From the NCBI GenBank assembly GCA_001657395.1, contig LYSY01000005.1, positions 124,001-188,000 on the forward strand: DNA of 64,000 nucleotides, in the 5' to 3' direction. Of this stretch, positions 1-7,952 are shown piece after piece. Positions within the stretch are counted from its first letter, which is position 1. Each line of letters opens with the position of its first letter. Source of the stretch: Rhodospirillales bacterium BBD 1991-14. Lineage in GTDB: Bacteria; Pseudomonadota; Alphaproteobacteria; Kiloniellales; Kiloniellaceae. The notes under the pieces were generated by a model. The model was not told the DNA's origin. It saw nothing but the letters and a program-made list of their open reading frames with translations, and made no database searches. Both the position numbers and the translations under genes were made by a program.

Positions 1-1
1 T

Positions 2-670
2 CTCGATCTTCGCGGCAATCCGGGCGGCTTTCTCGACCAGGCCGTTGAGGTCTCCGATCTCTTCGTCAGCGACAGCCGGATTGTCGCGACCCATGGCCGC
101 CACCCCGACAGCCATCAGTACTTCAGCGCCGGCCGCGGCGACCTTATCGCCCGTGTGCCCATGGTCGTGCTGGTCGACGGAGGCTCCGCATCGGCTGCCG
201 AGATTGTCGCCGCCGCCCTTCAGGACTCAGGCCGCGCCGTGGTGGTCGGCAGCACCTCCTTCGGCAAAGGCACGGTGCAGCGGATCGAACAGCTGCCCAA
301 CCAGGGCGAGTTGACCCTGACCTGGGCGCGCTTCCACGCACCCTCGGGCTACGCCCTGCACCGCCGCGGTGTCATGCCTGACATCTGCACCTCCGGCGAG
401 GTTTCCGATCTCGACGATGTGGTGATGCTGATCGACAGCGGCGCCCTGCCCCTGGATCGGGGTCTGCGGCTGCAGCAGATCGACCTCAACGACGATCAGG
501 CGGTCGAGGACCTGCGGGCCAACTGCCCCTCGCGGGAAGAGCAGACCGAGCTCGATCTTGAAGTGGCAACCCAGCTCCTCGAGGACCCGACCCTCTTTGC
601 CCGGGTCGTCGAAGGCGCTCCGGACACGGCGCAGAGAAGCGGTGGCCTTGTAAAGGCCTCCGGAGGCTGA
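2..670 (+). CDS. S41 family C-terminal processing peptidase, 3' part only
   Basis: The window opens inside this gene; the frame is open from base 2 and ends in TGA. The visible 222 residues begin in the LDLRGNPGG motif typical of the S41 (CtpA/Prc, tail-specific protease) catalytic core. They continue with VDGGSASAAEI, where the family's nucleophilic Ser lies, and SFGKGTVQ, with the catalytic Lys. These enzymes are periplasmic or membrane-anchored Ser/Lys proteases that trim C-termini of envelope proteins. The signal peptide and PDZ domain would lie upstream of the window. The last 80 residues are acidic and not recognised. Family assignment is firm; the substrate is unknown. Confidence 0.88.
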   Translation, partial: LDLRGNPGGFLDQAVEVSDLFVSDSRIVATHGRHPDSHQYFSAGRGDLIARVPMVVLVDGGSASAAEIVAAALQDSGRAVVVGSTSFGKGTVQRIEQLPNQGELTLTWARFHAPSGYALHRRGVMPDICTSGEVSDLDDVVMLIDSGALPLDRGLRLQQIDLNDDQAVEDLRANCPSREEQTELDLEVATQLLEDPTLFARVVEGAPDTAQRSGGLVKASGG

Positions 671-686
671 TAGGAAAAAAATCTTG

Positions 687-710
687 AGCCGATCCGGCCC
701 CGGATCGGCT
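687..710 (+). terminator. Hairpin after the S41 protease gene
   Basis: Perfect 10-bp stem (687-696 with 701-710) and a 4-nt loop, 17 nt after the protease stop. No real T-tract follows, and the right arm runs straight into the TTGACA of the rpmG promoter, so it may end upstream transcription, influence promoter use, or both. Confidence 0.4.
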
Positions 711-737
711 TGACAGTCTGCCCGAGACCGCTATTTT
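710..737 (+). promoter_or_regulatory. Probable sigma-70 promoter of rpmG
   Basis: A consensus TTGACA (710-715) is followed after 16 nt by TATTTT (732-737), about 55 nt upstream of the rpmG start. It is one of the best -35 boxes in the window, as expected for a ribosomal protein gene. Confidence 0.55.
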
Positions 738-791
738 CCCCCGCACTCCCCGACACATCTGGTGTCGAGTACAGGTTAAAGGACAGCGGAC

Positions 792-959
792 ATGGCCAAG
801 CCAGCCACGCAATTGATCAAGATGGTGAGCACCGCGGACACCGGCTACTTCTACGTGGCCAAGAAGAACCCGCGCACCATGACCGAGAAGCTGGAGCTTC
901 GGAAGTACGATCCCGTTGCGCGCAAGCACGTGATCTTCAAGGAATCCAAAATGAAGTGA
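792..959 (+). CDS. rpmG: 50S ribosomal protein L33
   Basis: A 55-codon ORF that reads [20 protein letters not shown] and continues with the [18 protein letters not shown] core of bacterial L33, ending ESKMK. It is the usual length for the alphaproteobacterial form. The form lacks the zinc-binding CxxC pairs of the Cys-containing L33 type, so this is a zinc-independent C-minus protein. It binds 23S rRNA near the E site of the large subunit. It is monocistronic, with its own promoter upstream and a strong terminator 42 nt downstream, and it converges with pleD. Confidence 0.95.
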   Translation: MAKPATQLIKMVSTADTGYFYVAKKNPRTMTEKLELRKYDPVARKHVIFKESKMK

Positions 960-1000
960 GGCCGGGCCGCCGTTGGCGGCTATGGATCACCCAGCGCTGA

Positions 1001-1025
1001 ACGGCCGCCCTGACGCGGCCGTTTT
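1001..1025 (+). terminator. Rho-independent terminator of rpmG
   Basis: Perfect 8-bp GC-rich stem acggccgc/gcggccgt (1001-1008 with 1015-1022), a 6-nt loop, then TTTT. It sits between the convergent rpmG and pleD genes. Confidence 0.75.
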
Positions 1026-1067
1026 GCATTTCGGGTATGGCCCTCAGGATAGGGCCCGCGGGTCGGC

Positions 1068-2492
1068 CTAGTCGGCGCCGGCGGCAGTGGCGGAGGACGA
1101 GCGCTGGGCGCGGCGTTCCAGTTCCGCCGAACGGACGCAGTTCCGACCGCCGGCCTTCGCCGCATAAAGCGCCTCGTCGGCGCGGGAAATCAGCGTCTCC
1201 GGTGTCTCCGTCGGATCGCGGGTCGTCGCCACCCCGACCGAGACCGTGACCTCCAGCGGCGCGTCGCTGCCGGAAACCTCGAAGGTCTGGCCGGCGACCA
1301 GGCTCCGGACCCGTTCGGCCACGTTCACGGCCACGTCGATGTCGGCATCGGGCATCACGATCACGAACTCCTCACCGCCATAGCGGCAAACGAGGTCGAT
1401 GTCGCGGACCCCGTCGGAGACCCGCTCGGCCAGCTCGCGCAGGACCTCGTCCCCCGAGGTATGCCCGTAAGTGTCGTTGACGCTCTTGAAGTGATCGAGA
1501 TCGAACATCAGAAGAGAGACGGGCTTCACGGTTTCCGCGATCTCGATGATCTTGCGGTCGAGGTGAGCGTTCATGTAACGCCGGTTGTAGACGCCGGTCA
1601 GCGTGTCGGTGTAGGCCAGCGCAACCGAGCTGCGCAGCATGTCGCTCAGCTTGTCGTGATAGCGGCGCCGGCGGATCTGGGTGCGCGTGCGGGCCCGCAG
1701 CTCGTTGCGGTCGATCGGCTTGATGACATAGTCGGTGACGCCAATCTCAAGCCCCTTTGGCAGACGCGGCAGGTCCTCTTCATCCAGCAGCAGCAGGATG
1801 GGAACGTGCCGCGTGTCCTCCTGGGAGCGGAACTGCGAGCACAGACGCAGGCCGTCCTCCTGGCCCAGATGCAGGCTGACGATCAGCAGGTCGTAGGCCG
1901 TGCCCTGCGTGGCGTTGAGGGCTTCCGATGCCGTCCGCACGTGGTCGGTTCGGTGCCCGTCCTCACCCAGATAGTCGGCGACCTTGGCGGCCAGGGTATC
2001 GCTTGCGTCGGCCAGCAGCACCCGGGCATCCGCAATCCGGCCTTCGACCTCGATGTCGTTCTCCGAAAGCACGTTGCCGTTGCCGCTGGCCGCCTGGCGC
2101 ACGCGCAGCTCGTCGGTCATCAGCTTCAGGCGTGCCAGAGACCGCACACGGGCAAAGAGCGCGATGTCGTTCACCGGCTTGGTGAGAAAGTCGTCGGCGC
2201 CCGCTTCCAGGCCGCGCACCCGGTCGGAGACGTCGCTGAGCGCAGTCACCATGACCAATGGAATATGGCTGGTCGCCGGATCGGCCTTCAGCTTCTCGCA
2301 AAGCTCGAAGCCGTCCATCCCCGGCATCATGACGTCGCTGAGGATGAGATCGGGCGCCTCGCTGCGCGCCATCTCGATGGCTTGCGGTCCGTCGGAAGCG
2401 GTCAGGACGTCGAAGTACTCAGCCGAAAGCTTGACTTCGAGCAGCTTCACATTGGCGGGTATGTCATCAACTACCAGGATTCGCGCGGTCAT
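1068..2492 (-). CDS. pleD: PleD-type response regulator diguanylate cyclase
   Basis: The 474-residue protein has the PleD layout REC-REC-GGDEF. The first receiver has phosphoacceptor D53 (ILSDVMMPGMDG) and the conserved Lys (FLTKPV). The second receiver carries SLHLGQEDG where the acceptor Asp should be, the degenerate adaptor domain known in PleD. The cyclase domain has the active-site GGEEF at 372-376 and an intact inhibitory I-site RDID at 363-366, so product feedback inhibition is expected. In Caulobacter, phosphorylated PleD dimerises and makes c-di-GMP during the motile-to-stalked transition. It lies 24 nt behind divK on the same strand, the conserved divK-pleD operon. Confidence 0.96.
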   Translation of the reverse strand: MTARILVVDDIPANVKLLEVKLSAEYFDVLTASDGPQAIEMARSEAPDLILSDVMMPGMDGFELCEKLKADPATSHIPLVMVTALSDVSDRVRGLEAGADDFLTKPVNDIALFARVRSLARLKLMTDELRVRQAASGNGNVLSENDIEVEGRIADARVLLADASDTLAAKVADYLGEDGHRTDHVRTASEALNATQGTAYDLLIVSLHLGQEDGLRLCSQFRSQEDTRHVPILLLLDEEDLPRLPKGLEIGVTDYVIKPIDRNELRARTRTQIRRRRYHDKLSDMLRSSVALAYTDTLTGVYNRRYMNAHLDRKIIEIAETVKPVSLLMFDLDHFKSVNDTYGHTSGDEVLRELAERVSDGVRDIDLVCRYGGEEFVIVMPDADIDVAVNVAERVRSLVAGQTFEVSGSDAPLEVTVSVGVATTRDPTETPETLISRADEALYAAKAGGRNCVRSAELERRAQRSSSATAAGAD

Positions 2493-2516
2493 CGTGTCGG
2501 CCGTGCTCTGTCGAAG

Positions 2517-2882
2517 CTAGTTCAGGAAACGCTCGACAGTCTCCAGGAAGTTCGTGACGGAGATCGGCTTGGCGATATAGGCCTCACAGCCGCCCTCCCG
2601 GATTTTCTCTTCGTCGCCCTTCATGGCAAAGGCGGTCACGGCGACAACCGGAATGGCCTTCAGATTGTCGTCTTCCTTGATCCACTTCGTCACTTCCAGG
2701 CCCGACACCTCGGGAAGCTGAATGTCCATCAGGATCAGATCGGGCCGGTGTTCGCGCGCCAGACGCAGCGCTTCCATGCCGTCCTTGGTCTGCAGGATAT
2801 TGTAGCCATGCGCCTCGAGGAGGTCATGGAAGAGCTTCATGTTCAGCTCGTTGTCTTCCACAATCAGCACAGTCTTTGCCAT
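2517..2882 (-). CDS. divK: Single-domain response regulator DivK
   Basis: A 121-residue stand-alone receiver, nearly superimposable on DivK: acidic patch E9-D10, phosphoacceptor D53 in [13 protein letters not shown], switch Thr in [13 protein letters not shown] and K105 in YIAKPIS. DivK relays phosphate state between DivJ/PleC-type kinases and controls the CckA-CtrA pathway and polarity. I start at ATG 2882 ([12 protein letters not shown]), which matches the family length; the frame stays open about 20 codons further upstream without conserved sequence. It is the first gene of the operon with pleD and diverges from the ROK kinase gene. Confidence 0.96.
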   Translation of the reverse strand: MAKTVLIVEDNELNMKLFHDLLEAHGYNILQTKDGMEALRLAREHRPDLILMDIQLPEVSGLEVTKWIKEDDNLKAIPVVAVTAFAMKGDEEKIREGGCEAYIAKPISVTNFLETVERFLN

Positions 2883-3070
2883 GCTCTCGCTCGCAACGCT
2901 GTTTGTTCCATTCATCATGCTGTTTGCCCTGCCCCGTGGCATTCCTGGATGAAAGGTACCGTCCTCGGGGAAGACCGCACCGACAAGATCGTCTCAAAGT
3001 CCGGTGAGAATACCGCAGTTCCCCTGCCGCGCCCCGACACCAGCTTCACCACAGTGATAGAACGATAAAG

Positions 3071-3098
3071 TTAATTTTTGGTAAGTTTTGCTTACACT
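3071..3098. promoter_or_regulatory. AT-rich divergent control region between divK and the ROK gene
   Basis: The 263-nt gap between divK and the kinase gene contains one distinctly AT-rich island. It holds an inverted repeat GTAAG-N5-CTTAC (3081-3095) overlapping a -10-like TACACT (3093-3098). This is a plausible operator and promoter for the kinase gene, about 48 nt ahead of its start. The -35 match is poor, so the assignment is tentative. Confidence 0.3.
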
Positions 3099-3145
3099 AA
3101 GGTCTGGTGCCACATTCACCAAGAGGCAAAATAGGCAGGAAATTC

Positions 3146-4075
3146 ATGCAGATCGGCGTTGACCTTGGCGGCACGAAAATCGAAGCCGTTGCCATCGACC
3201 GCAATGGGGCCACTTTGGTCCGCCGCCGTGTACCCACCCCCCGTGAGGACTACGCAGCGACCATTGCGGCGATCTCCGCGCTGGTCGAGGAGATTGAGCG
3301 CGAGCTCGGGACGCGCGGGAGCGTCGGCATCGGCATCCCCGGCGCCTTTTCTGCATCCAGCGGTTTAGTCAAGAACTGCAACTCAACTTGGCTGCTCGGA
3401 AAGCCGCTCGACAAGGACCTCGCCGCACGCCTGGGACGGCCACTGCGCATCACAAACGACGCCAACTGCCTGACCGTGTCGGAGGCCACCAACGGGGCGG
3501 CGGCGGGCGCTGGGATCGCGTTCGGTGTGATCCTCGGAACCGGCGTGGGCGGGGGTGTCGCCATCAACGGACGCCCCCATGTCGGCAGGAACGCCATCGC
3601 CGGCGAGTGGGGCCACATGTCCCTGCCCTGGCCGCAGCCCGACGAGTTGCCGGGGCCACCGTGCTACTGCGGGCTCAGCGGCTGCGTCGAGACCTTTCTC
3701 TCGGGCCCTGGGCTCGCACGCGACTTCAAGGCGGCGACGGGACAGAAAGCGACCGCAGCGGAGATCGCGGAACGGGCAGAAAGCGGCGACCCGGCGGCCA
3801 ATGCGGCCCTGGAGCGCTTCGAAGACCGGCTGGCACGCGCGCTTGCGCCGGTCATAAACCTGCTCGACCCGGACGTCATCGTTCTCGGCGGCGGCGTCTC
3901 CAACATCGACCGTCTCTACACGAACGTCCCGGCCCTGCTGCCGCGCTATGTGTTCTCGGACCAGGTGGTCACTCCCATCGTAAAGGCCGCTCACGGCGAT
4001 TCGAGCGGCGTCTTCGGCGCAGCCCATCTCTGGCCCGCTGGGGAAGCACCGCTTCCGAAGAGAGAAGCAGGCTGA
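3146..4075 (+). CDS. ROK family sugar kinase (fructokinase-like)
   Basis: The 309-residue protein opens MQIGVDLGGTKIEA, the phosphate-1 loop of ROK kinases. It has the catalytic Asp in RITNDANC (D105), the glycine-rich ILGTGVGGGV loop and the ROK zinc site H157 with CYCGLSGC (C173, C175, C180) followed by VE. Such enzymes phosphorylate fructose, glucose, mannose or N-acetylglucosamine in the cytoplasm; the substrate cannot be read from the motifs. Start ATG 3146 is preceded by AGGAAATTC; the frame stays open about 13 codons upstream without conserved sequence. dinB follows after 4 nt, so the two are probably cotranscribed. Confidence 0.9.
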   Translation: MQIGVDLGGTKIEAVAIDRNGATLVRRRVPTPREDYAATIAAISALVEEIERELGTRGSVGIGIPGAFSASSGLVKNCNSTWLLGKPLDKDLAARLGRPLRITNDANCLTVSEATNGAAAGAGIAFGVILGTGVGGGVAINGRPHVGRNAIAGEWGHMSLPWPQPDELPGPPCYCGLSGCVETFLSGPGLARDFKAATGQKATAAEIAERAESGDPAANAALERFEDRLARALAPVINLLDPDVIVLGGGVSNIDRLYTNVPALLPRYVFSDQVVTPIVKAAHGDSSGVFGAAHLWPAGEAPLPKREAG

Positions 4076-4079
4076 CGCC

Positions 4080-5396
4080 ATGCCGGCCATCTGTCGTGAC
4101 TGCTTGCAGGCGTTCGGTGGGGATCAGGTCCCCGAGACGCAGGAACACGACTCCCCCGAAAGCGTGCGCTGCCCCAACTGCGACAGTCCGCGGCTGATCC
4201 GGCACCCCGAGCTCGACAGGCTGTCGATTGCCCACATCGACTGCGATGCCTTCTATGCCAGCGTGGAAAAGCGCGACCGGCCGGAGCTGCGGGACAAGCC
4301 GGTGATTGTGGGCGGCGGACGCCGCGGCGTCGTCTCGGCCGCCTGCTATGTCGCGCGAATGTACGGCGTGCACTCGGCGATGCCGATGTTCAAGGCGCTG
4401 AAGGCCTGCCCCGATGCGGTTGTCATTCGCCCGGACATGGCAAAGTACAGCACCATCGGCAAGGATATCCGCGAACGCATGCGCGCACTCACGCCCCTGG
4501 TGGAGCCGCTGTCCATTGACGAGGCCTTCCTCGATCTCGGCGGCACGGAGGCGCTCCACCATGGCTGGCCTGCGCGCAGCCTGGCGCGCCTGGTCAAGAG
4601 CATAGAGGACGACCTTGGCCTGACGGCGTCCATCGGCCTTTCCTTCAACAAGTTTCTCGCCAAGATCGCGTCCGACCTGGACAAACCCCGGGGCTTTGCC
4701 GTCATCGGCCAGCGGGAGGCGCGCGCCTTTCTTGCGGACCGCCCCGTGGGCATTATCTGGGGGGTCGGCAAATCTCTGAAAGCGGCCCTTGCCCGCGACG
4801 GAATCACGAAGGTGCGCCACCTTCTGCCTTATGAGGAAAACGCCCTCGTCGCCCGCTACGGCAGCATCGGCACGCGCCTCTACCATTTCGCGCGGGCCGA
4901 AGACGCCCGGCGGGTCAGTCCCGAAGGCGCCACGAAGAGCATTTCCTCAGAGACGACCTTCAACACCGACATCGCTTCCGCCGAGCGGCTCGCCGCCCAA
5001 CTCTGGCCGCTCTGTGAAAAGGTGGCCAAGCGACTGAAGCGTGCATCCCTGGCCGGCGGCTCCATTCACCTCAAGCTGAAGACGGCGGAGTTCAAGCTGG
5101 TGTCACGTTCACGCCGCCTGTCCACGCCAACCCAAATGGCCGAAGAGATTTATCGCACGGCGGAGCCGCTTCTGCGCCACGAAGCCGATGGGCGCGCCTT
5201 CCGCCTCATCGGTGTCGGCGCAGCCGATCTGGTTGCCGACGATGATGCCGATCTGCCGGACCTTCTCGATCCCGAACGCAACAAGCGCGTCAGGATCGAA
5301 CTGGTGATGGACCAGGTCCGCAGCAAGCTGGGCGAAGAATCGATCATCAAGGGCCGCGCGCTCAGCGGCAGCGTTCGCGGCAGTGACAAGGATTAG
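4080..5396 (+). CDS. dinB: DNA polymerase IV (Y family) with N-terminal zinc ribbon
   Basis: A 438-residue translesion polymerase. The palm carries the metal-binding residues D54 (AHIDCDAFYAS, with Tyr 59 at the steric-gate position) and the SIDE motif D147-E148; thumb helix-hairpin-helix and little-finger regions follow. Before the palm, residues 1-40 add a CxxC...CxxC module (C5, C8, C31, C34), a zinc-ribbon-like extension seen in many alphaproteobacterial DinB proteins but not in E. coli. The enzyme bypasses lesions and extends mismatched ends. It is coupled to the upstream ROK kinase gene (4-nt gap) and converges with eipB. Confidence 0.95.
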   Translation: MPAICRDCLQAFGGDQVPETQEHDSPESVRCPNCDSPRLIRHPELDRLSIAHIDCDAFYASVEKRDRPELRDKPVIVGGGRRGVVSAACYVARMYGVHSAMPMFKALKACPDAVVIRPDMAKYSTIGKDIRERMRALTPLVEPLSIDEAFLDLGGTEALHHGWPARSLARLVKSIEDDLGLTASIGLSFNKFLAKIASDLDKPRGFAVIGQREARAFLADRPVGIIWGVGKSLKAALARDGITKVRHLLPYEENALVARYGSIGTRLYHFARAEDARRVSPEGATKSISSETTFNTDIASAERLAAQLWPLCEKVAKRLKRASLAGGSIHLKLKTAEFKLVSRSRRLSTPTQMAEEIYRTAEPLLRHEADGRAFRLIGVGAADLVADDDADLPDLLDPERNKRVRIELVMDQVRSKLGEESIIKGRALSGSVRGSDKD

Positions 5397-5460
5397 CGAG
5401 GCGGGAGAACCTGTTTCGAGCCGGTCAGGCGCAGGTCCCGAGTCAGTCAGCCGTCCGTTG

Positions 5461-6276
5461 TCAGCAATCCGGTACCGGCAGGGGCTCCACGCTGCTGAGG
5501 TCGGCGTCGAGCACAAAGTCGCCGTAGTTCAAGCGCATCTCGTCGACGATGCCGTTGGCGAAGAGGCGCAAGCCCTGCTCCTGTTCCGGCTCGGCGTTCG
5601 ACTCATCGGCGCCGTAGAAGGCGAGCGTCATGCGCCAGGAGGGTACCTTGGTCAGCAGCGGGCTCGCGAGCCCGGTCCCGCTTCCTGCGGGCAGGCGGCG
5701 CGACAGTGCGGCTGAAACTCCGAAGAGCCCCTCCTCCCCCGACCCGTCGAAGACCAGGCGCCAGTGGGGAATCATGGTCTCCTGCGCGCGGGCCAGCACC
5801 TCGATCGTGTGCTGGGTTGGGAACAGGGTTCCGTCCGGGAGAACGAGTTCCCGCTCCTCGGGCTCGGTGAACACGGCCCGCCCGGAACCGTTCTCCTTCA
5901 AAGTCGCTTCGCCGCGCACGCGTTCATTCTCGCCGCCGGAATCGAAGCGGCGGATGAAGAAGCGGTACCGCGTGCCGTCTTTCGACTCCCAGGACGAGAG
6001 GCTCCAGCCGAAGTCGGCGACAAAGCCATCCTCATAAATCAGATTGACGCGGAAGCGCTGGACGACGGTCCAGCCGTCGCAGGCATCGGCCCACTCGAAG
6101 TCGAAACGGCCCTGCGCCTGCACAACCGGGCTGGCGCTGCTCGCATCGCCCAGCGTCAATGCATAGCTCGCCCGGTGAGGCACCAGATCGATGCCCGGCG
6201 CGGCGGTCGCAGCGGATGCCGGCGCGCCCCAGCCCATGGCCAGGATCGCAAGGACAGTCCACTTCGCAAAACGCAT
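5461..6276 (-). CDS. eipB: Periplasmic envelope-integrity protein EipB-like (DUF1849)
   Basis: A 271-residue secreted protein. Signal peptide 1-22 ends ASA. It is followed by LVPHRASYALTL and the late motif FPTQHTIEVLARA, both hallmarks of the DUF1849/EipB family. Brucella EipB is a beta-spiral periplasmic protein needed for cell-envelope integrity and held by a disulfide between one early Cys and one C-terminal Cys. Here the mature protein has exactly two Cys, C66 (ADACDGW) and the very last residue C271, so that bond appears conserved. It is monocistronic and convergent with dinB. I infer the same envelope role; partners are unknown. Confidence 0.85.
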   Translation of the reverse strand: MRFAKWTVLAILAMGWGAPASAATAAPGIDLVPHRASYALTLGDASSASPVVQAQGRFDFEWADACDGWTVVQRFRVNLIYEDGFVADFGWSLSSWESKDGTRYRFFIRRFDSGGENERVRGEATLKENGSGRAVFTEPEERELVLPDGTLFPTQHTIEVLARAQETMIPHWRLVFDGSGEEGLFGVSAALSRRLPAGSGTGLASPLLTKVPSWRMTLAFYGADESNAEPEQEQGLRLFANGIVDEMRLNYGDFVLDADLSSVEPLPVPDC

Positions 6277-6411
6277 AATCAGTTCCCCTGCGGCTTGGGT
6301 CGGCCCCTCTGCCTCCTGTCACCCGTTCTAAGTGCTAGCATATCTCTTAAATATCAAGCCTTTCGGCCCAATTGCGCAGCGGTGGGAGCGGTTGGGCAGA
6401 GGCTCGCGGAC

Positions 6412-6461
6412 CCGGCAGAACTTGCCGGCCAGGCGGCAAAAACCCCCGGTGCAGACCCGGG
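6412..6461 (+). other. Two adjacent hairpins in the leader of the GGDEF gene
   Basis: CCGGCA-N5-TGCCGG (6412-6428) is followed by CCCGG-N7-CCGGG (6445-6461), between an AT-rich stretch at 6335-6360 and the cyclase gene. The 269-nt gap to eipB holds no other gene that I can support. The hairpins could be leader RNA structure or operators; they do not match a riboswitch class that I can recognise. Confidence 0.3.
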
Positions 6462-6545
6462 AACCATACACAACTCATTGATTTTTATAGTATTTGTCGT
6501 GGCATCCGGCTTGCATCGACAGGATTGGGACGGGGAGCAACGTGG

Positions 6546-7274
6546 GTGGACAATGGGATGATTCCAGATCTCTTGGATGGGATGAGGTTCGAGACCCTGA
6601 TCGCGCAGGACAGCCTGCCGCAACTCTGCTCGGCAGCGGACCGCTTGCGGCGCATCGCCCAGGATTCGCCCGAGGCTCTGGGGCCCGGCGGCCTCACACT
6701 GCTGGACGAACTCCTGGAAGCGGCAGCGGCGGCCGAACAGTCCATAGCGCTTCAGCGCGCGCGCATCCGCTTTCTGGAGTCACTCTCCGTCACAGACGAA
6801 CTGACGACGCTTCTGAACCGCCGCGGCTTCGAGACCGAGCTTTCCCGGGCCCTGGCCCGCGCCCGTCGCATGGACGAAAAGGGGCTGCTCTTGTTGTGCG
6901 ATCTGAATCACTTCAAGGCGGTCAACGACACCTACGGCCACCAGGCGGGCGATGCCATGCTGCGGGCGGTCGCAAAGGCGCTGAAGGGTTCGATCCGCGA
7001 AAGCGACTATGTCGCGCGGGTCGGCGGTGATGAGTTCGCGGTGATCATGACCCATACCTCGGGCGCGGAGAGCGAGTTTCTGGCGCACAAGCTTTCGACC
7101 CTGATCAACGGTCTGACCGTCCCCTGGCAGGCGTCCCTGCTGCCGGTGTCCGCCAGCTTCGGCATGGCGAACTACGACCGCCGCAGCCAGCCCGAAACAC
7201 TCATCTTCCTTGCCGATCAGGACCTCTACCGCAACAAGCGCCCCCAGCTTGTCGCCAGCGAAGACCTGGGCTAA
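6546..7274 (+). CDS. GGDEF-domain diguanylate cyclase
   Basis: The 242-residue protein has an N-terminal helical part (1-80) with no recognised sensor domain. A complete GGDEF domain follows: LTTLLNRRGF, DLNHFKAVNDTYGH, active site GGDEF at 160-164 and I-site RESD at 151-154. It is predicted to make c-di-GMP in the cytoplasm with product inhibition. I chose GTG 6546 because GGGGAG lies 8 nt upstream; the ATG at 6558 is the alternative but is too far from that site. The last four codons and stop form the first unit of a 17-bp tandem array. Confidence 0.85.
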   Translation: MDNGMIPDLLDGMRFETLIAQDSLPQLCSAADRLRRIAQDSPEALGPGGLTLLDELLEAAAAAEQSIALQRARIRFLESLSVTDELTTLLNRRGFETELSRALARARRMDEKGLLLLCDLNHFKAVNDTYGHQAGDAMLRAVAKALKGSIRESDYVARVGGDEFAVIMTHTSGAESEFLAHKLSTLINGLTVPWQASLLPVSASFGMANYDRRSQPETLIFLADQDLYRNKRPQLVASEDLG

Positions 7275-7344
7275 GAGAAGACCTGGGCTAAGAGAAGACC
7301 TGGGCTAAGAGAAGACCTGGGCTAAGAGAAGACCGGGGCTGAGA
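7260..7344 (+). repeat. Five tandem 17-bp units starting at the GGDEF stop codon
   Basis: Unit gaagacctgggctaaga occurs four times perfectly (7260, 7277, 7294, 7311) and once with two changes (7328-7344). The first unit encodes the last residues EDLG and the TAA stop. Because 17 is not a multiple of 3 but the stop is in unit one, copy-number change would leave the protein intact. Confidence 0.97.
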
Positions 7345-7415
7345 CACGTCGCATCGCGGGCTTGCGCCCTAGCGCTCTTTTCGCAAAGCCGGAACCAATG
7401 CTATAGGCTGGGCAT

Positions 7416-7904
7416 ATGCGCCTGCCCCGTGCCATCCGCCTCGATCAGTCCGACCTCCAGGTTCTTCCGAAAGCCTGCGAACCCGGCGAGTGGGCCATTC
7501 CCGGAACCTTTGCCTTCATCGACCTGGAGGCCGAGAACGCCGACAACAAGCTGCGAATCGCCTTTGGATCGGCCTGGCTGGGCCTCGAGAGCTTCGGCTT
7601 CACGACCCTAGTGGAGGTGGTGGAGATCGACGAAGCCGATTTCTTCCGGCTCGTCGAGCAACTCGCCCGCCATCTGGTTGAACACTACGGCGCCCCCAGC
7701 CTTCCCGAGGCGCTGCTGGCGGCGCGGGGGGAACTGGAAGACGCGGCAGGCCTCTGCACACAGAAGCTCGGCAGCCTCCTGGCGATTGAGCGGGAAATGA
7801 CCGAGGCCGGCATCGCGGAGCGGGTCCTCATCGTCGAACCACAGCGGGCAAAAGATCACGCCCGCATCTGGACCATAGCAGACGACGAAGGCCCCGAAAG
7901 TTAG
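7416..7904 (+). CDS. Conserved hypothetical protein, DUF6505-like
   Basis: A 162-residue cytoplasmic protein beginning MRLPRAIRLDQSDLQV and containing PGEWAIPGTFAF and SFGFTTLVEVVE. I associate these with the DUF6505 family of alphaproteobacteria, whose function is not known. No catalytic motif, signal peptide or membrane segment is visible. There is no clear ribosome-binding site, and a -10-like TATAGG (7402-7407) sits 8 nt before the ATG, suggesting a leaderless transcript. The family name is from memory and should be treated as probable. Confidence 0.6.
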   Translation: MRLPRAIRLDQSDLQVLPKACEPGEWAIPGTFAFIDLEAENADNKLRIAFGSAWLGLESFGFTTLVEVVEIDEADFFRLVEQLARHLVEHYGAPSLPEALLAARGELEDAAGLCTQKLGSLLAIEREMTEAGIAERVLIVEPQRAKDHARIWTIADDEGPES

Positions 7905-7952
7905 AAGCGCCTCCCGGGCGGCGGCTATGATGCCGCAGCGCCCCAAAGGTCA

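Noticed and set aside
1461-3068. 535-codon open frame antisense to pleD and divK
   Set aside because: It is the mirror of two clear signalling genes in GC-rich DNA; its translation has no recognisable motif.
3071-3086. CtrA-type site near divK
   Set aside because: TTAA followed by a TAA-like half-site occurs with spacing 6, not the expected TTAA-N7-TTAA, and only one half-site is exact.
6412-6461. c-di-GMP riboswitch in front of the GGDEF gene
   Set aside because: The hairpins lack the conserved GEMM loop and receptor sequences that I know; kept only as an unexplained structure.
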